Below are positions 45,645 through 54,226 of a DNA stretch of 64,000 nt, in pieces. Each line of letters begins with the position of its first letter. Position 1 is the first letter of the stretch. The notes beneath the pieces are model-generated. The model was not told the DNA's origin, did no database searches, and saw only the letters and a program-made list of their open reading frames with translations. The position numbers and the translations under genes were made by a program. This stretch comes from Paraburkholderia sp. BL21I4N1. Its GTDB lineage: Bacteria > Pseudomonadota > Gammaproteobacteria > Burkholderiales > Burkholderiaceae. The stretch spans positions 62,001-126,000 of the forward strand of contig NZ_PVEN01000006.1 in assembly GCF_002973525.1 (NCBI RefSeq), given 5' to 3'.

Positions 45645-46814
45645 CTAGAAGTTGTGATACATGCCGAGCGATACCGTCACCGGTGTCGTGCCGAGTTCCG
45701 GCGCGGTGCTGCCGGTTTGCGTCGGCAACGGGTTGTTGTTCAGCAAGACCGTCGACATGCCGTAATTGCGGATAAAGCCGGCGCGCGCATACAGGCCGGT
45801 TCGCCTCGACAGCGTGTAGTCGTAGCCGAGCATCACGCCGAGCGCGGAGTCTTTCGCGAGTTTGTTCGCCGAGTCGTGCACGCCGGACGTATCGCGATAC
45901 ACCACCGACGCGCGAAACGCGTTGCGCCCGATCGGCCAGATCGTGCCGAGCGTATAGACGCGTGCGATACCGTCGTTGACGAGCTTCGGCGCGTACTGAT
46001 TGAAGGCGCCCGACAACACGATCTTGCCGGTGTCGACCACCACGCCGAGGCCGTACAGATCGTTGCGCACGGTGCTCGTGCCGTTCGCGCCCCACACCTG
46101 GTTGAAGTTGGCCGTCAGATAGGTCGTGCCGTTATACCACTGCAATAGCGCGCCCTGCGCCGCCGCGGTCGGCGCCTGGCCGGCCACGTTGCTGGGCGCG
46201 TACATCAGCTCGGTGCTGAAGCCCGCAAAGCTCGGCGACAGATAGGTGATCGCATTGTTCACGCGCGCGGCGAGTTGCGTGGCGCCGGCGCCGAGGTCGC
46301 TGTTGTAGCCGTAGCCCTTCGGCGTCTGCACGACCGCCGTGCCGAGCCACGTATAGGCGGAGTTGGTGCCCACCGTGCCGAACACGTCGACGAACAGCGG
46401 CAGGCCCGTGCCGATCTGCTTGCCGAAGCGCACGCGGCCATACGTGGACGAATCCAGGCCGACCCACGACTCGCGATTGAAGAACGACGTGCTGTCCTGC
46501 ATCGTGCCGTTGTTGGCGAGAAAGCCGTTTTCCAGATTGAACTCCGCACGCAGGCCGCCGCCCAGATCTTCGCGTCCGAACAGCCCGAACTTCGACGTCC
46601 ATTCGCCGCCGCTCTGCGTTTGCACCAGCGACTTGCCGCCCGCGCTCTGGTAGTTGATGCCCATATCGACCGAGCCGTACAGCGCCACGCCTTCGCGCAA
46701 GCTGCCGTTGAACTCCGGCAGCGCGGACAGCAAAGTCACCTGGTACGGTTCGGCGCCCGCCGTGCCGGTCCCGAGCGTCAGCAGTGCCGCGCTCATTGCG
46801 ATGCATTTCTTCAT
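45645..46814 (-). CDS. Gram-negative porin
   Basis: This 389-residue protein has a signal peptide cut near AGAEPYQ and a good GAGGGAG ribosome site. The barrel begins GVALYGSVDMGINYQSAGG and shows FGREDLGGGLRAEFNLENGF, the classic Burkholderia/Neisseria-type trimeric porin pattern. It ends in SLGMYHNF, with the terminal phenylalanine. It probably opens the outer membrane for the substrate of the flanking transporter and hydrolase. Confidence 0.95.
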   Translation of the reverse strand: MKKCIAMSAALLTLGTGTAGAEPYQVTLLSALPEFNGSLREGVALYGSVDMGINYQSAGGKSLVQTQSGGEWTSKFGLFGREDLGGGLRAEFNLENGFLANNGTMQDSTSFFNRESWVGLDSSTYGRVRFGKQIGTGLPLFVDVFGTVGTNSAYTWLGTAVVQTPKGYGYNSDLGAGATQLAARVNNAITYLSPSFAGFSTELMYAPSNVAGQAPTAAAQGALLQWYNGTTYLTANFNQVWGANGTSTVRNDLYGLGVVVDTGKIVLSGAFNQYAPKLVNDGIARVYTLGTIWPIGRNAFRASVVYRDTSGVHDSANKLAKDSALGVMLGYDYTLSRRTGLYARAGFIRNYGMSTVLLNNNPLPTQTGSTAPELGTTPVTVSLGMYHNF

Positions 46815-46912
46815 GGGTCTCCCTCTTTCTCGCTTGCGATTTGTTGTGTGGAAAGTGACGTGCCGGGGGTGTCGCAAGGCCGATCAGCCGCAGCGTCGGC
46901 TAATCGATTCGC

Positions 46913-48103
46913 TCACGTCGGCGCGCTCAGATAGCGCTCGGTGAGCCCGACGAAATACGCGGCGCCCCAACTGAGCGCCGCGTCGTTGAAGTCGTAGTCC
47001 GGGTTGTGGACCGCGCAGCCGCCGTGAGAGTCGACGCCGTTGCCGAGCACCACGTAGCAGCCCGGCACCACCTCGGTCATCCACGAAAAGTCCTCGCTGC
47101 CCATCACGGCGTCGGGCATCAGCGTGTAGCCGTGCGGACCCGCGAGCGCTTCGATGGTGGCGATCGCGAGATCGGCCGCGCCGCGATGATTGATCAGCGG
47201 TCGCGAGATCTGCCGGTAGTCGACCTCGGCGCTGGCGCCGTAGGTTTGCGCCTGCATGTGCGCAATGCCGCGAATCCGCGCTTCGACCTTGTCGCGGGTT
47301 TCGGCGTCGAGCGCGCGGACCGAGAGTTGCAGCGTCGCCGTTTCGGGAATCACGTTCGGCGCCGTGCCCGCGTTGAACGCCCCGACGGTCACCACCGCCG
47401 CGCGGGTCGGCTCGATATTGCGCGCGACGATCGACTGCAAGGCCAGCACGATATTGGACGCCGCCACGATCGGATCGCAGCCGAGTTGCGGCATCGCGCC
47501 GTGCGTGCCTTTGCCGGTCACGGTGATCGTCACCGAATCGGACGACGCCATCATGCAGCCGTGGCGCAGCGCGAAATGACCGACCGGCAGACCCGGCGCG
47601 TTGTGCAGCGCGAACACCTGGTCGCACGGAAAGCGCGTGAAGAGACCGTCCGCGATCATCTTCGACGCGCCGCCCAGACCCTCTTCCGCTGGCTGGAAAA
47701 TCAGGTTCAGCGTGCCGTCGAACTCGCCCTTCGTGGCGAGACGATGCGCCGCCGCCAGCAGCATCGCCGTGTGGCCGTCATGACCGCACGCATGCATGGT
47801 CCGCGCGACCGTGCTTGCGTAGGACAGACCGGTAGCCTCCTGGATCGGCAGCGCGTCCATATCGGCGCGCAGCCCGAGCGTACGGTCCGACGTGCCGCGT
47901 TTCAGCTGACCGACCACCCCCGTGCCGCCGACGCCCGCCGTCACCGCATAGCCCCATTCGGCAAGCTTGCCGGCGACCAGTCCGGCCGTGCGCGTTTCTG
48001 CGAAGCCGAGTTCCGGGTGCGCGTGAATGTCGTGGCGAATCGCAATGAATTCGTGCTCGGTCTCGCGCAGTTCGGCGAGAAGTTGGGGAAAAGACTGCGT
48101 CAT
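46913..48103 (-). CDS. M20 family amidohydrolase (hippurate/N-acyl-amino-acid hydrolase type)
   Basis: This 396-residue metallopeptidase-fold enzyme has the start IRHDIHAHPELGFAE, metal-binding HACGHDGHTAMLLAAAHRL and FQPAEEGLGG, with the catalytic glutamate pair. HGAMPQLGCDP lies in the dimerisation domain. Family members remove acyl groups from amino acids. It is divergent from a LysR gene and heads a likely operon with a porin and a transporter. Confidence 0.92.
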   Translation of the reverse strand: MTQSFPQLLAELRETEHEFIAIRHDIHAHPELGFAETRTAGLVAGKLAEWGYAVTAGVGGTGVVGQLKRGTSDRTLGLRADMDALPIQEATGLSYASTVARTMHACGHDGHTAMLLAAAHRLATKGEFDGTLNLIFQPAEEGLGGASKMIADGLFTRFPCDQVFALHNAPGLPVGHFALRHGCMMASSDSVTITVTGKGTHGAMPQLGCDPIVAASNIVLALQSIVARNIEPTRAAVVTVGAFNAGTAPNVIPETATLQLSVRALDAETRDKVEARIRGIAHMQAQTYGASAEVDYRQISRPLINHRGAADLAIATIEALAGPHGYTLMPDAVMGSEDFSWMTEVVPGCYVVLGNGVDSHGGCAVHNPDYDFNDAALSWGAAYFVGLTERYLSAPT

Positions 48104-48199
48104 TCATGGCTCCGGTCAAGACGGCTGCCGTGTCGCAACCGTTCGAAGCCAAGCGTAAAGATCCTTGTCCGAAACAAAAAAGCACAAATTTTGATACGC

Positions 48200-48216
48200 A
48201 TAACCAGCAGTGTTAT
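48200..48216. promoter_or_regulatory. Candidate LysR operator before the amidohydrolase operon
   Basis: ATAAC (48200-48204) and GTTAT (48212-48216) form a perfect inverted repeat with 7 nt between, 10 nt before the LysR start. It has the usual LysR half-site spacing. Confidence 0.4.
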
Positions 48217-48226
48217 CTTCCGCATC

Positions 48227-49180
48227 ATGAAAATTCATCATCTACGGGCGCTGGTCGCGATTGCGTCGACCGGCAGCATCAACGGCGCGGCGAAGGCGCT
48301 GTACGTGACGCAGCCGGCCATCACGAAAGCCGTGCGGGAACTGGAGACGGAGTTCGGCGTGCGTCTGCTGGAGCGCAACCAGTGGGGCGTCGTGCCGACC
48401 GCCGAAGGCGCGGCGCTGGTAAGTCGGGCGCGCACGGTGGTGCGCGAAATGGAGCGCGCCGAGGAAGACATGGCGCATCTGAAAGGCTTGCGCGACGGCA
48501 GCCTGGTGATCGGCGTGACGCCGATTGTCGGCACGACAGGGCTCACCGAGGCATTCGTCGAATTTCGTCAGCGCTGGCCGCAGGTCACGCTGGAATTTCG
48601 TGAACTGGGCTTCAACCAGTTGCAGGAGCAACTACGCAACCGCACGGTGGATCTGGCATTCGCCGCGTTCGCGCGGCCGGTCAGCGACTCGGGCAATGTC
48701 CGGCAGATGGTCGCGTTCGAGACTGCCTTCGTGGCGCGCGCGCAAAGTCCCTTTGCCAGTGCGACCTCGCTCGCGGCAGTACAGGAAGCGGAATGGATTC
48801 ACACCGACGTGACGGACAACTACCCCAGCTTTATCCGCGCGATGTTCGAGCGCGCCGGACTCACTCCGCCGCGGCGGATAACCCGCTGCACGTCGTACGC
48901 GCTGTATTACAGCTTGATGGTCAGCACCGACGCCATCTTCGCGTGGACCACCCATTCGCTCGAGGAAACGTCGCTGGGCCAAAGCTTCGTGCGGCTCGCG
49001 TTGCCGGTCGTGCCGCCGCCTTTGCGGTTGTACCTGCTGGCGCCGCAGGAATCTCAATTAACGCGGCCGGCGGAGTATTTCCTGCACTGCATCGAGCGAG
49101 CGCTCGGGCCTTTGCTGACGGCGCCCGTTGATCGCGAAGGGGGTGACGGGCCGCTTTCGAGCACATCGGATGAGCCATAA
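48227..49180 (+). CDS. LysR-family regulator of the amidohydrolase operon
   Basis: This 317-residue protein starts at the ATG at 48227. The HTH is KIHHLRALVAIASTGSINGA and YVTQPAITKAVRELE. The effector domain carries VIGVTPIVGTTGLTEAF. It is divergent from the M20 amidohydrolase, so it most likely responds to an acylated amino acid or its product. Confidence 0.9.
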   Translation: MKIHHLRALVAIASTGSINGAAKALYVTQPAITKAVRELETEFGVRLLERNQWGVVPTAEGAALVSRARTVVREMERAEEDMAHLKGLRDGSLVIGVTPIVGTTGLTEAFVEFRQRWPQVTLEFRELGFNQLQEQLRNRTVDLAFAAFARPVSDSGNVRQMVAFETAFVARAQSPFASATSLAAVQEAEWIHTDVTDNYPSFIRAMFERAGLTPPRRITRCTSYALYYSLMVSTDAIFAWTTHSLEETSLGQSFVRLALPVVPPPLRLYLLAPQESQLTRPAEYFLHCIERALGPLLTAPVDREGGDGPLSSTSDEP

Positions 49181-49181
49181 C

Positions 49182-49228
49182 GTCCGATACTTCAGTCACT
49201 TACGTCATATTTGCCTAAAGTATCAGAC
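49182..49228. promoter_or_regulatory. HipB operator module 1
   Basis: GTCCGATACTT (49182-49192) faces AAGTATCAGAC (49218-49228), an inverted repeat with one mismatch spanning 47 bp. The same half-site recurs in module 2 next to hipB, so both are probably bound by HipB. Confidence 0.55.
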
Positions 49229-49285
49229 GCTATTTTCAACTCGCCATCCCTTCACTGCCTCCAAGGCATTGAAAAATAGACATTT

Positions 49286-49332
49286 GTCCGATACTTTTGA
49301 CATATTCATTCTATTTGACTAATCTATCGGAC
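49286..49332. promoter_or_regulatory. HipB operator module 2
   Basis: GTCCGATACTT (49286-49296) faces TATCGGAC (49325-49332), again spanning exactly 47 bp. The right half ends at the base before the hipB ATG, so HipB binding would cover the translation start region. The module is 104 bp from module 1, start to start. Confidence 0.55.
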
Positions 49333-49716
49333 ATGTCCCGAACTCTTCAGCGCCCCTTTCCGTCCGTCGAGAAGCAGATACACGCGCTCGGCGAACGCCT
49401 GAAACTGGCACGCCTGCGCCGCGAACTCCCCGCTACCCTGTTCGCCGAACGGCTCGGCATTTCGCGCGATACCCTGCACCGTCTCGAGAAAGGCGATCCT
49501 GGCATCGCCCTCGGCACCTACATGCGAGCGCTACGGGTCCTGGGACTCGACAAGGACATGGACGTCGTCGCCCGCGACGACACACTCGGCCGGAAGCTGC
49601 AGGACCTCAAGCTGGCGGGTCAACGCAAGCCGCGTGCGAGCGCGCCAGGCGCCGCTCGCACCAAGGCCTCGCGGCCGGCCGGAAAACCCGCCCGGAAAAC
49701 CGATGGCCAGCAATAA
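49333..49716 (+). CDS. hipB: HipB-type antitoxin with basic alanine/proline-rich tail
   Basis: This 127-residue protein starts at the ATG at 49333. The central XRE helix-turn-helix (residues ~18-75: GERLKLARLRRELPATLFAE, RLGISRDTLHRLEKGDPG) matches HipB antitoxins. Unlike E. coli HipB, it ends in a ~30-residue lysine/arginine/alanine/proline tail (AGQRKPRASAPGAARTKAS and on), which should bind nucleic acid non-specifically or be disordered. It overlaps hipA by 14 nt. Confidence 0.85.
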   Translation: MSRTLQRPFPSVEKQIHALGERLKLARLRRELPATLFAERLGISRDTLHRLEKGDPGIALGTYMRALRVLGLDKDMDVVARDDTLGRKLQDLKLAGQRKPRASAPGAARTKASRPAGKPARKTDGQQ

Positions 49717-50959
49717 ACCTCGCGACACATTCAAGGTGTTTCTCGACGACGTCACGGTAGGCAGCCTGCAGCAGGTCGGCACGCTGTATCGCCAGACCGT
49801 GCGCACCGACCTGCCCGCCGCGTTCGCCTACGAGCAGAACTGGGTGGACGGACACCACGCATTCATGCTCGACCCGCGCCTCGAGTTGTGGACCGACGAG
49901 CAATACCCGCCCGCGAAAGCCGTGGCGTTCGGCATCTTCATGGACTCGGCGCCGGACCGCTGGGGCCGCGTGTTGATGGAGCGCCGCGAAGCCGCCGCCG
50001 CGGATCGGGAAGACCGGCCCATGCGTCATTTGCAGGAAATCGATTTCCTGCTCGGCGTTCACGATCTGACGAGGGTCGGCGCGCTACGGTTTCAGAACAC
50101 CGCCGGCGATTTTCTCGACAACAGCGCCGAGGCCGCGCCGCCGGTCACCGATCTCGCGACCCTCGCGTATATCAGCCTTCGCATCGAAGAGGCCGACATC
50201 GAAAAAATGCCGGAATACGAGCAATGGCTGGCCATGCTGATCGCGCCCGGCACGTCACTGGGCGGCGCGCGTCCTAAAGCCAATTTCACCAGCCTCGGCA
50301 ACGACCTGTGGCTCGCCAAATTCCCGGCGAAAGAGGACCGCTACGACATTGGCGCATGGGAGTACATCGTTCATCGGCTGGCAAGCAAAGCGGGCATCTG
50401 GGTGCCGGCGTCCGAACTCAAATACGTGGGCGCGCGTTACGGCACCTTCTGCGTCGAACGATTCGATCGGCACGACAGCCGCCGGCGTATGTACGCGTCG
50501 GCCATGACCTTGCTCGAACGGCAGGACGGCGATTCGGACGCAAGCTATCTGGACCTCGCCGAATATCTGGCCAGCAACGGCGCGCAAGGCCATATCGACA
50601 GCGATCTCGCGCAGCTCTTCAAACGCGTCGTCTTCAACGTCGTGGTGGGCAATCGCGACGATCATCTGCGCAATCACGGTTTTATTCGTGAAGCTTCGGG
50701 CTGGCGTCTGTCGCCCGCATTCGACATGAATCCGAACCCGGGCAAACGCGAACATGCGTTGACGCTGGACTCCATGAGCGCCCTGCCCGATCTCGACGCC
50801 ACGATCGAAACAGCCGAGTTCTATCGCGTCGACGCGGCCCATGCGCGGCAGATCGTCGGCGAGGTGCGGGACGCCGTCAAAACATGGCGGGACGAGGCCG
50901 CCGCACTCAACCTGTCACGGCCCGAAGTCCAGCGAATGGAAAGTGTCTTTCTGGTCTGA
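49703..50959 (+). CDS. hipA: HipA-type toxin kinase
   Basis: This 418-residue protein starts at the ATG at 49703, inside hipB. HipA motifs are complete: FGIFMDSAPDRWGR (~77-89), glycine loop GTSLGGARPK (183-192), ATP lysine near WLAKFPAK, catalytic NRDDHLRNHGF (317-327; D319 and N324) and LSPAFDMNP (metal aspartate 341). E. coli HipA phosphorylates glutamyl-tRNA synthetase and causes persistence. The target of this branch may differ. With no missing key residue, it is probably active. Confidence 0.92.
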   Translation: MASNKPRDTFKVFLDDVTVGSLQQVGTLYRQTVRTDLPAAFAYEQNWVDGHHAFMLDPRLELWTDEQYPPAKAVAFGIFMDSAPDRWGRVLMERREAAAADREDRPMRHLQEIDFLLGVHDLTRVGALRFQNTAGDFLDNSAEAAPPVTDLATLAYISLRIEEADIEKMPEYEQWLAMLIAPGTSLGGARPKANFTSLGNDLWLAKFPAKEDRYDIGAWEYIVHRLASKAGIWVPASELKYVGARYGTFCVERFDRHDSRRRMYASAMTLLERQDGDSDASYLDLAEYLASNGAQGHIDSDLAQLFKRVVFNVVVGNRDDHLRNHGFIREASGWRLSPAFDMNPNPGKREHALTLDSMSALPDLDATIETAEFYRVDAAHARQIVGEVRDAVKTWRDEAAALNLSRPEVQRMESVFLV

Positions 50960-51037
50960 TGCGACGTCGGCGCCCCCATTTGCGAGCGAAACGCGGCGCG
51001 TTGGCGCCTTCGTTCCGGTGGGGGCCGCCTAACCCTT

Positions 51038-51043
51038 TATAAT
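51038..51043 (+). promoter_or_regulatory. -10 element for the RIO kinase gene
   Basis: A perfect TATAAT stands 85 nt before the kinase ATG, within a GC-rich 169-nt gap after hipA. No good -35 box is seen. It suggests the kinase has its own promoter. Confidence 0.45.
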
Positions 51044-51128
51044 CCGGCATGATCCGAATCCCGCTCGACACCCGCTCCCAACCGGCCGCACACGGCCGCC
51101 GCGCCGCCTTCCGCTTCAGGGGCGCCGC

Positions 51129-51986
51129 ATGAAAACCCCGAAACGTCTGCTCCCGCTGGTCGAAGAAGGCCTGATCGACGAAGTCATCTCGCAGTTGATG
51201 AGCGGCAAGGAAGCCACCGTCTACGTGGTGCGCAGCGGCGACTCCATCCGCTGCGCGAAGGTCTACAAAGACGCCAAGCAGCGCAGTTTCCGCCAGGCCG
51301 CGTCGTATCGCGAAGGCCGCAAGGTCAAGAACAGCCGCGAGCAGCGCGCCATGGAAAAAGGCAGCCGCTACGGCCGCGAAGTGCAGGAACAGGCATGGCA
51401 GAACGCCGAAGTCGACGCGCTGTTCCAGCTCGCCAACGCGGGCGTGCGCGTGCCGCAGCCGTTTATCTGCACCGACGGCGTATTGCTGATGGAATTGGTC
51501 ACCGACGCCGACGGTAATGTCGCGCCGCGTCTGAACGACGTGGAGATGAGCGAGGAACGCGCGCTCGAATTGCACGCCATGCTGCTCCAGCAAGTGGTGC
51601 GCATGCTGTGCGCCGGCATGATTCACGGCGACCTGTCGGAGTACAACATTCTGCTGGCCACCGACGGCCCCGTCATTATCGACCTGCCGCAAGCGGTGAA
51701 TGCGGCCGGCAATCTCGAAGCGCCCGCCATGCTGGAACGCGACGTGAATAACCTCGCGACGTATTTCGGGCAGTTTGCCCCGGCCTTGCGCGAAGCCAGT
51801 TACGGCAAGGAAATCTGGGCGTTATACGAAGCGGGCGCGTTGCACGTGGAGAGTGCGTTGACCGGCCGCGTCGAACTCGACACCACGCCGATCGACCTGG
51901 AAGCGGTGCTGCAGGAACTCGAGGACACGCGGCTCGACGAAGAAGCGCGTCAGCGCCACGAAGCGTCGCTGCGCAGCGGCACCTGA
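51129..51986 (+). CDS. RIO1-type protein kinase
   Basis: This 285-residue protein has the RIO fold: SGKEATVYVV (25-34), ATP lysine 44 in CAKVYKD, catalytic HGDLSEYNIL (166-175; D168 and N173) and metal-binding IIDLPQ (D185). Archaeal and eukaryotic RIO1 acts in ribosome maturation; bacterial versions are poorly understood. The ribosome site is AGGGG. The last 37 nt overlap the LacI gene on the other strand. Confidence 0.92.
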   Translation: MKTPKRLLPLVEEGLIDEVISQLMSGKEATVYVVRSGDSIRCAKVYKDAKQRSFRQAASYREGRKVKNSREQRAMEKGSRYGREVQEQAWQNAEVDALFQLANAGVRVPQPFICTDGVLLMELVTDADGNVAPRLNDVEMSEERALELHAMLLQQVVRMLCAGMIHGDLSEYNILLATDGPVIIDLPQAVNAAGNLEAPAMLERDVNNLATYFGQFAPALREASYGKEIWALYEAGALHVESALTGRVELDTTPIDLEAVLQELEDTRLDEEARQRHEASLRSGT

Positions 51987-52999
51987 ACCCGGCCCGGCGC
52001 CGGGCCCACCGACTTGCGCATCGTCACGCTCACCGGAAATTCGCGGAACACTTCCCACGTGGTCCGGTAGCACTGATTGAGCAGCCACCGTACCGCGTTC
52101 TGCGTCAGTTCCGCGGTTGGAATATGCACCGACGTCAGTCCGGGCGACGCATAAGCCGCCGAGTAATCGTCGTCGTACCCAATCACCGACACTTCATCCG
52201 GCACGGCAACCCCGGCCTCGTGCAGATACGCGAGCGCGCTCACCGCCATCGTGTCGTTCGCGCAGAACAGCCCCGTGAAACGCGGCGTCGTATCGAGCAG
52301 CTGGCGGGTGGCGGCGTAACCGCCCTCTGGCGAGAAGTCCGATTCGATCAACGTGACGTCGTCGCGCGCAATGCCTGCACGCGCCAGTTCGGCGAAGAAA
52401 CCCTCCAGCCGGGTCTGGTTGTCCGACGCGGTGAACGGCCCCGAAATCACCGCGATCTCGCGGTGCCCATGATCGAGCAGCGTGCGTGCGGCCAGCTCGC
52501 CACCGCGCCGGTGATCCGCGCAAAACGACGCCTCCGGCAACTGATCGAACGCGCGATTCAGAAACACCATTTTCGGATGCATCTTGTGCAGCATGATCAA
52601 GTCTTCGTCGTGCAGATCGTGGCTGATCACCACCACGCCGTCGCAATCGCGACCGATCAGAAAGCGCACCGCTTCCATGGCCTGCTCACGCGGCGACACT
52701 TCCCCGCAGCCGGTTGCCACCACCACGTGACGGCGCACCGCGCGCAGTTCGGTATCGGTCTGTTTGAGAATCGTGCCGTAATACGAGCCGAAGAAAGTCG
52801 GCACGAAAATGCCGACCATGCCGAGCGACTGCGTCGCCATGGCGCGCCCGATCGACGACGGGCGGAAGTTCAGCGCCTCGATGGCCGCCTTCACGCGGGC
52901 GGCGGCATCCGCTGAGATCGGCCCTTTGCCGGAAATGGCGCGCGACGCGGTCGACATGCCCACGCCGGCGAGTGCCGCGACATCTTTGAGTGTAGCCAC
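51950..52999 (-). CDS. LacI-family repressor of the glucoside operon
   Basis: This 349-residue protein starts with GTG at 52999, with GGAG upstream. The LacI HTH is VATLKDVAALAGVGMSTASR. The periplasmic-binding-protein-like effector domain follows (GMVGIFVPTFFGSYYG, VIGYDDDYSAAYASPGLTS). It is the last gene of the sugar importer cluster and probably binds the palindrome at 58975-58990. Confidence 0.92.
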   Translation of the reverse strand: MATLKDVAALAGVGMSTASRAISGKGPISADAAARVKAAIEALNFRPSSIGRAMATQSLGMVGIFVPTFFGSYYGTILKQTDTELRAVRRHVVVATGCGEVSPREQAMEAVRFLIGRDCDGVVVISHDLHDEDLIMLHKMHPKMVFLNRAFDQLPEASFCADHRRGGELAARTLLDHGHREIAVISGPFTASDNQTRLEGFFAELARAGIARDDVTLIESDFSPEGGYAATRQLLDTTPRFTGLFCANDTMAVSALAYLHEAGVAVPDEVSVIGYDDDYSAAYASPGLTSVHIPTAELTQNAVRWLLNQCYRTTWEVFREFPVSVTMRKSVGPAPGRVQVPLRSDASWR

Positions 53000-53056
53000 G
53001 CGGATCTCCGTCAAGCCCTGTTGTATTCGGGAGCGCGGTTCGCGTCGCAAACCGCG

Positions 53057-54220
53057 CTATAACCGCTCGCCCCCCGCTTCGTCGAACAGCGAGACCTGTT
53101 CGCTATCGAACGAAAACGCAACCGTGTCCGCGAGCGCCACCGGTGTCTTCGTCTGATCGATCGAGGCGACCTGTACGCCATGATAGTCGAGCCAAATGAC
53201 GCGGTGGTTGCCCATCGGCTCCACCAGCGAAACTTTTGCGCGCTCGCTCAGCCCCGCGCCGACCTTGACGTCTTCGGCCCGCACCCCGAGCACACAGGGC
53301 AACGCATGCGCGGGCGCCTGTTTGAACGGATACGCCGACACGTCGAGCCGCCATTGCGGCGTGCAGAAGTAGAGCGTGCCGTCACGCGTCTCCAGCGTGC
53401 CCTTGAGCAGGTTCATCGCGGGCGAACCCAGGAAGGTCGCCACAAACAGATTGTCGGGCCGCGCATAGACTTCGGCGGGCGTGCCGAACTGCTGGATCAC
53501 GCCGCCGCGCATCACCGCCATGCGGGTGGCGAGCGTCATCGCCTCGACCTGATCGTGCGTCACGTAGATCATCGTCGCGCCCAGACGCTGATGCAACTGC
53601 TTGAGTTCGCGGCGCAGTTCGGTGCGCAATTTGGCGTCGAGATTCGACAGCGGTTCGTCGAACAGAAACACGTCCGCTTCGCGCACGATCGCGCGGCCGA
53701 TCGCCACGCGCTGCCGTTGGCCGCCTGAAAGCTGCGCCGGTTTGCGCCTGAGCAGCGGGCCGAGTTGCAGCATGTCGGACGCACGCGCCACGCGCCGTGC
53801 GATCTCCGCCTTCGGCGTACCGTTGATGCGCAATGCGAACGAGAGATTACGCTCCACGCTCATGGTCGGATACAGCGCGTACGACTGAAACACCAGCGCG
53901 ATGCGACGATCTTTCGGATCGGCCCACGTCATGTCTTCACCGGCAATTTCGATGCTGCCGTCGCTCACGTCGATCAGTCCGGCAATGCTGTGCAGCAACG
54001 TGGATTTGCCGCAACCCGAAGGGCCGAGCAACACCACGAACTCGCCAGCGCGCACGTCGAGATCGAGGTTTTCGATCACGGTGTTCGCGCCGAGACGGAT
54101 GGTGAGATTGCGCACCGCCACGTTGGCCGGACTCGTGAGACCCGCCGCGTCGCTTCGGTCCGCCGTGCCGGTTGCGGCGGCGGCGTCCGCCATATCAACC
54201 GTATTCGCAAGATTTGTCAT
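53057..54220 (-). CDS. Sugar ABC transporter ATPase (MalK/UgpC type)
   Basis: This 387-residue protein has a Walker A (GPSGCGKST), signature (LSGGQRQRV), Walker B (VFLFDEPLSNLD) and a C-terminal regulatory TOBE region with GVRAEDVKVGAG. A ~35-residue alanine-rich leader precedes the nucleotide-binding domain and is longer than usual. It energises the importer formed with the two permeases upstream. Confidence 0.95.
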   Translation of the reverse strand: MTNLANTVDMADAAAATGTADRSDAAGLTSPANVAVRNLTIRLGANTVIENLDLDVRAGEFVVLLGPSGCGKSTLLHSIAGLIDVSDGSIEIAGEDMTWADPKDRRIALVFQSYALYPTMSVERNLSFALRINGTPKAEIARRVARASDMLQLGPLLRRKPAQLSGGQRQRVAIGRAIVREADVFLFDEPLSNLDAKLRTELRRELKQLHQRLGATMIYVTHDQVEAMTLATRMAVMRGGVIQQFGTPAEVYARPDNLFVATFLGSPAMNLLKGTLETRDGTLYFCTPQWRLDVSAYPFKQAPAHALPCVLGVRAEDVKVGAGLSERAKVSLVEPMGNHRVIWLDYHGVQVASIDQTKTPVALADTVAFSFDSEQVSLFDEAGGERL

Positions 54221-54226
54221 ACCCGT

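Noticed and set aside
47006..48226. Long forward reading frame continuing upstream of the LysR gene
   Set aside because: The added part lies antisense to the M20 amidohydrolase and has shadow-like composition; the LysR start at 48227 fits the family.
50972..51030. Hairpin after hipA as a terminator
   Set aside because: The stem has a bulge and a long loop, and there is no T-run; support is too weak to list.
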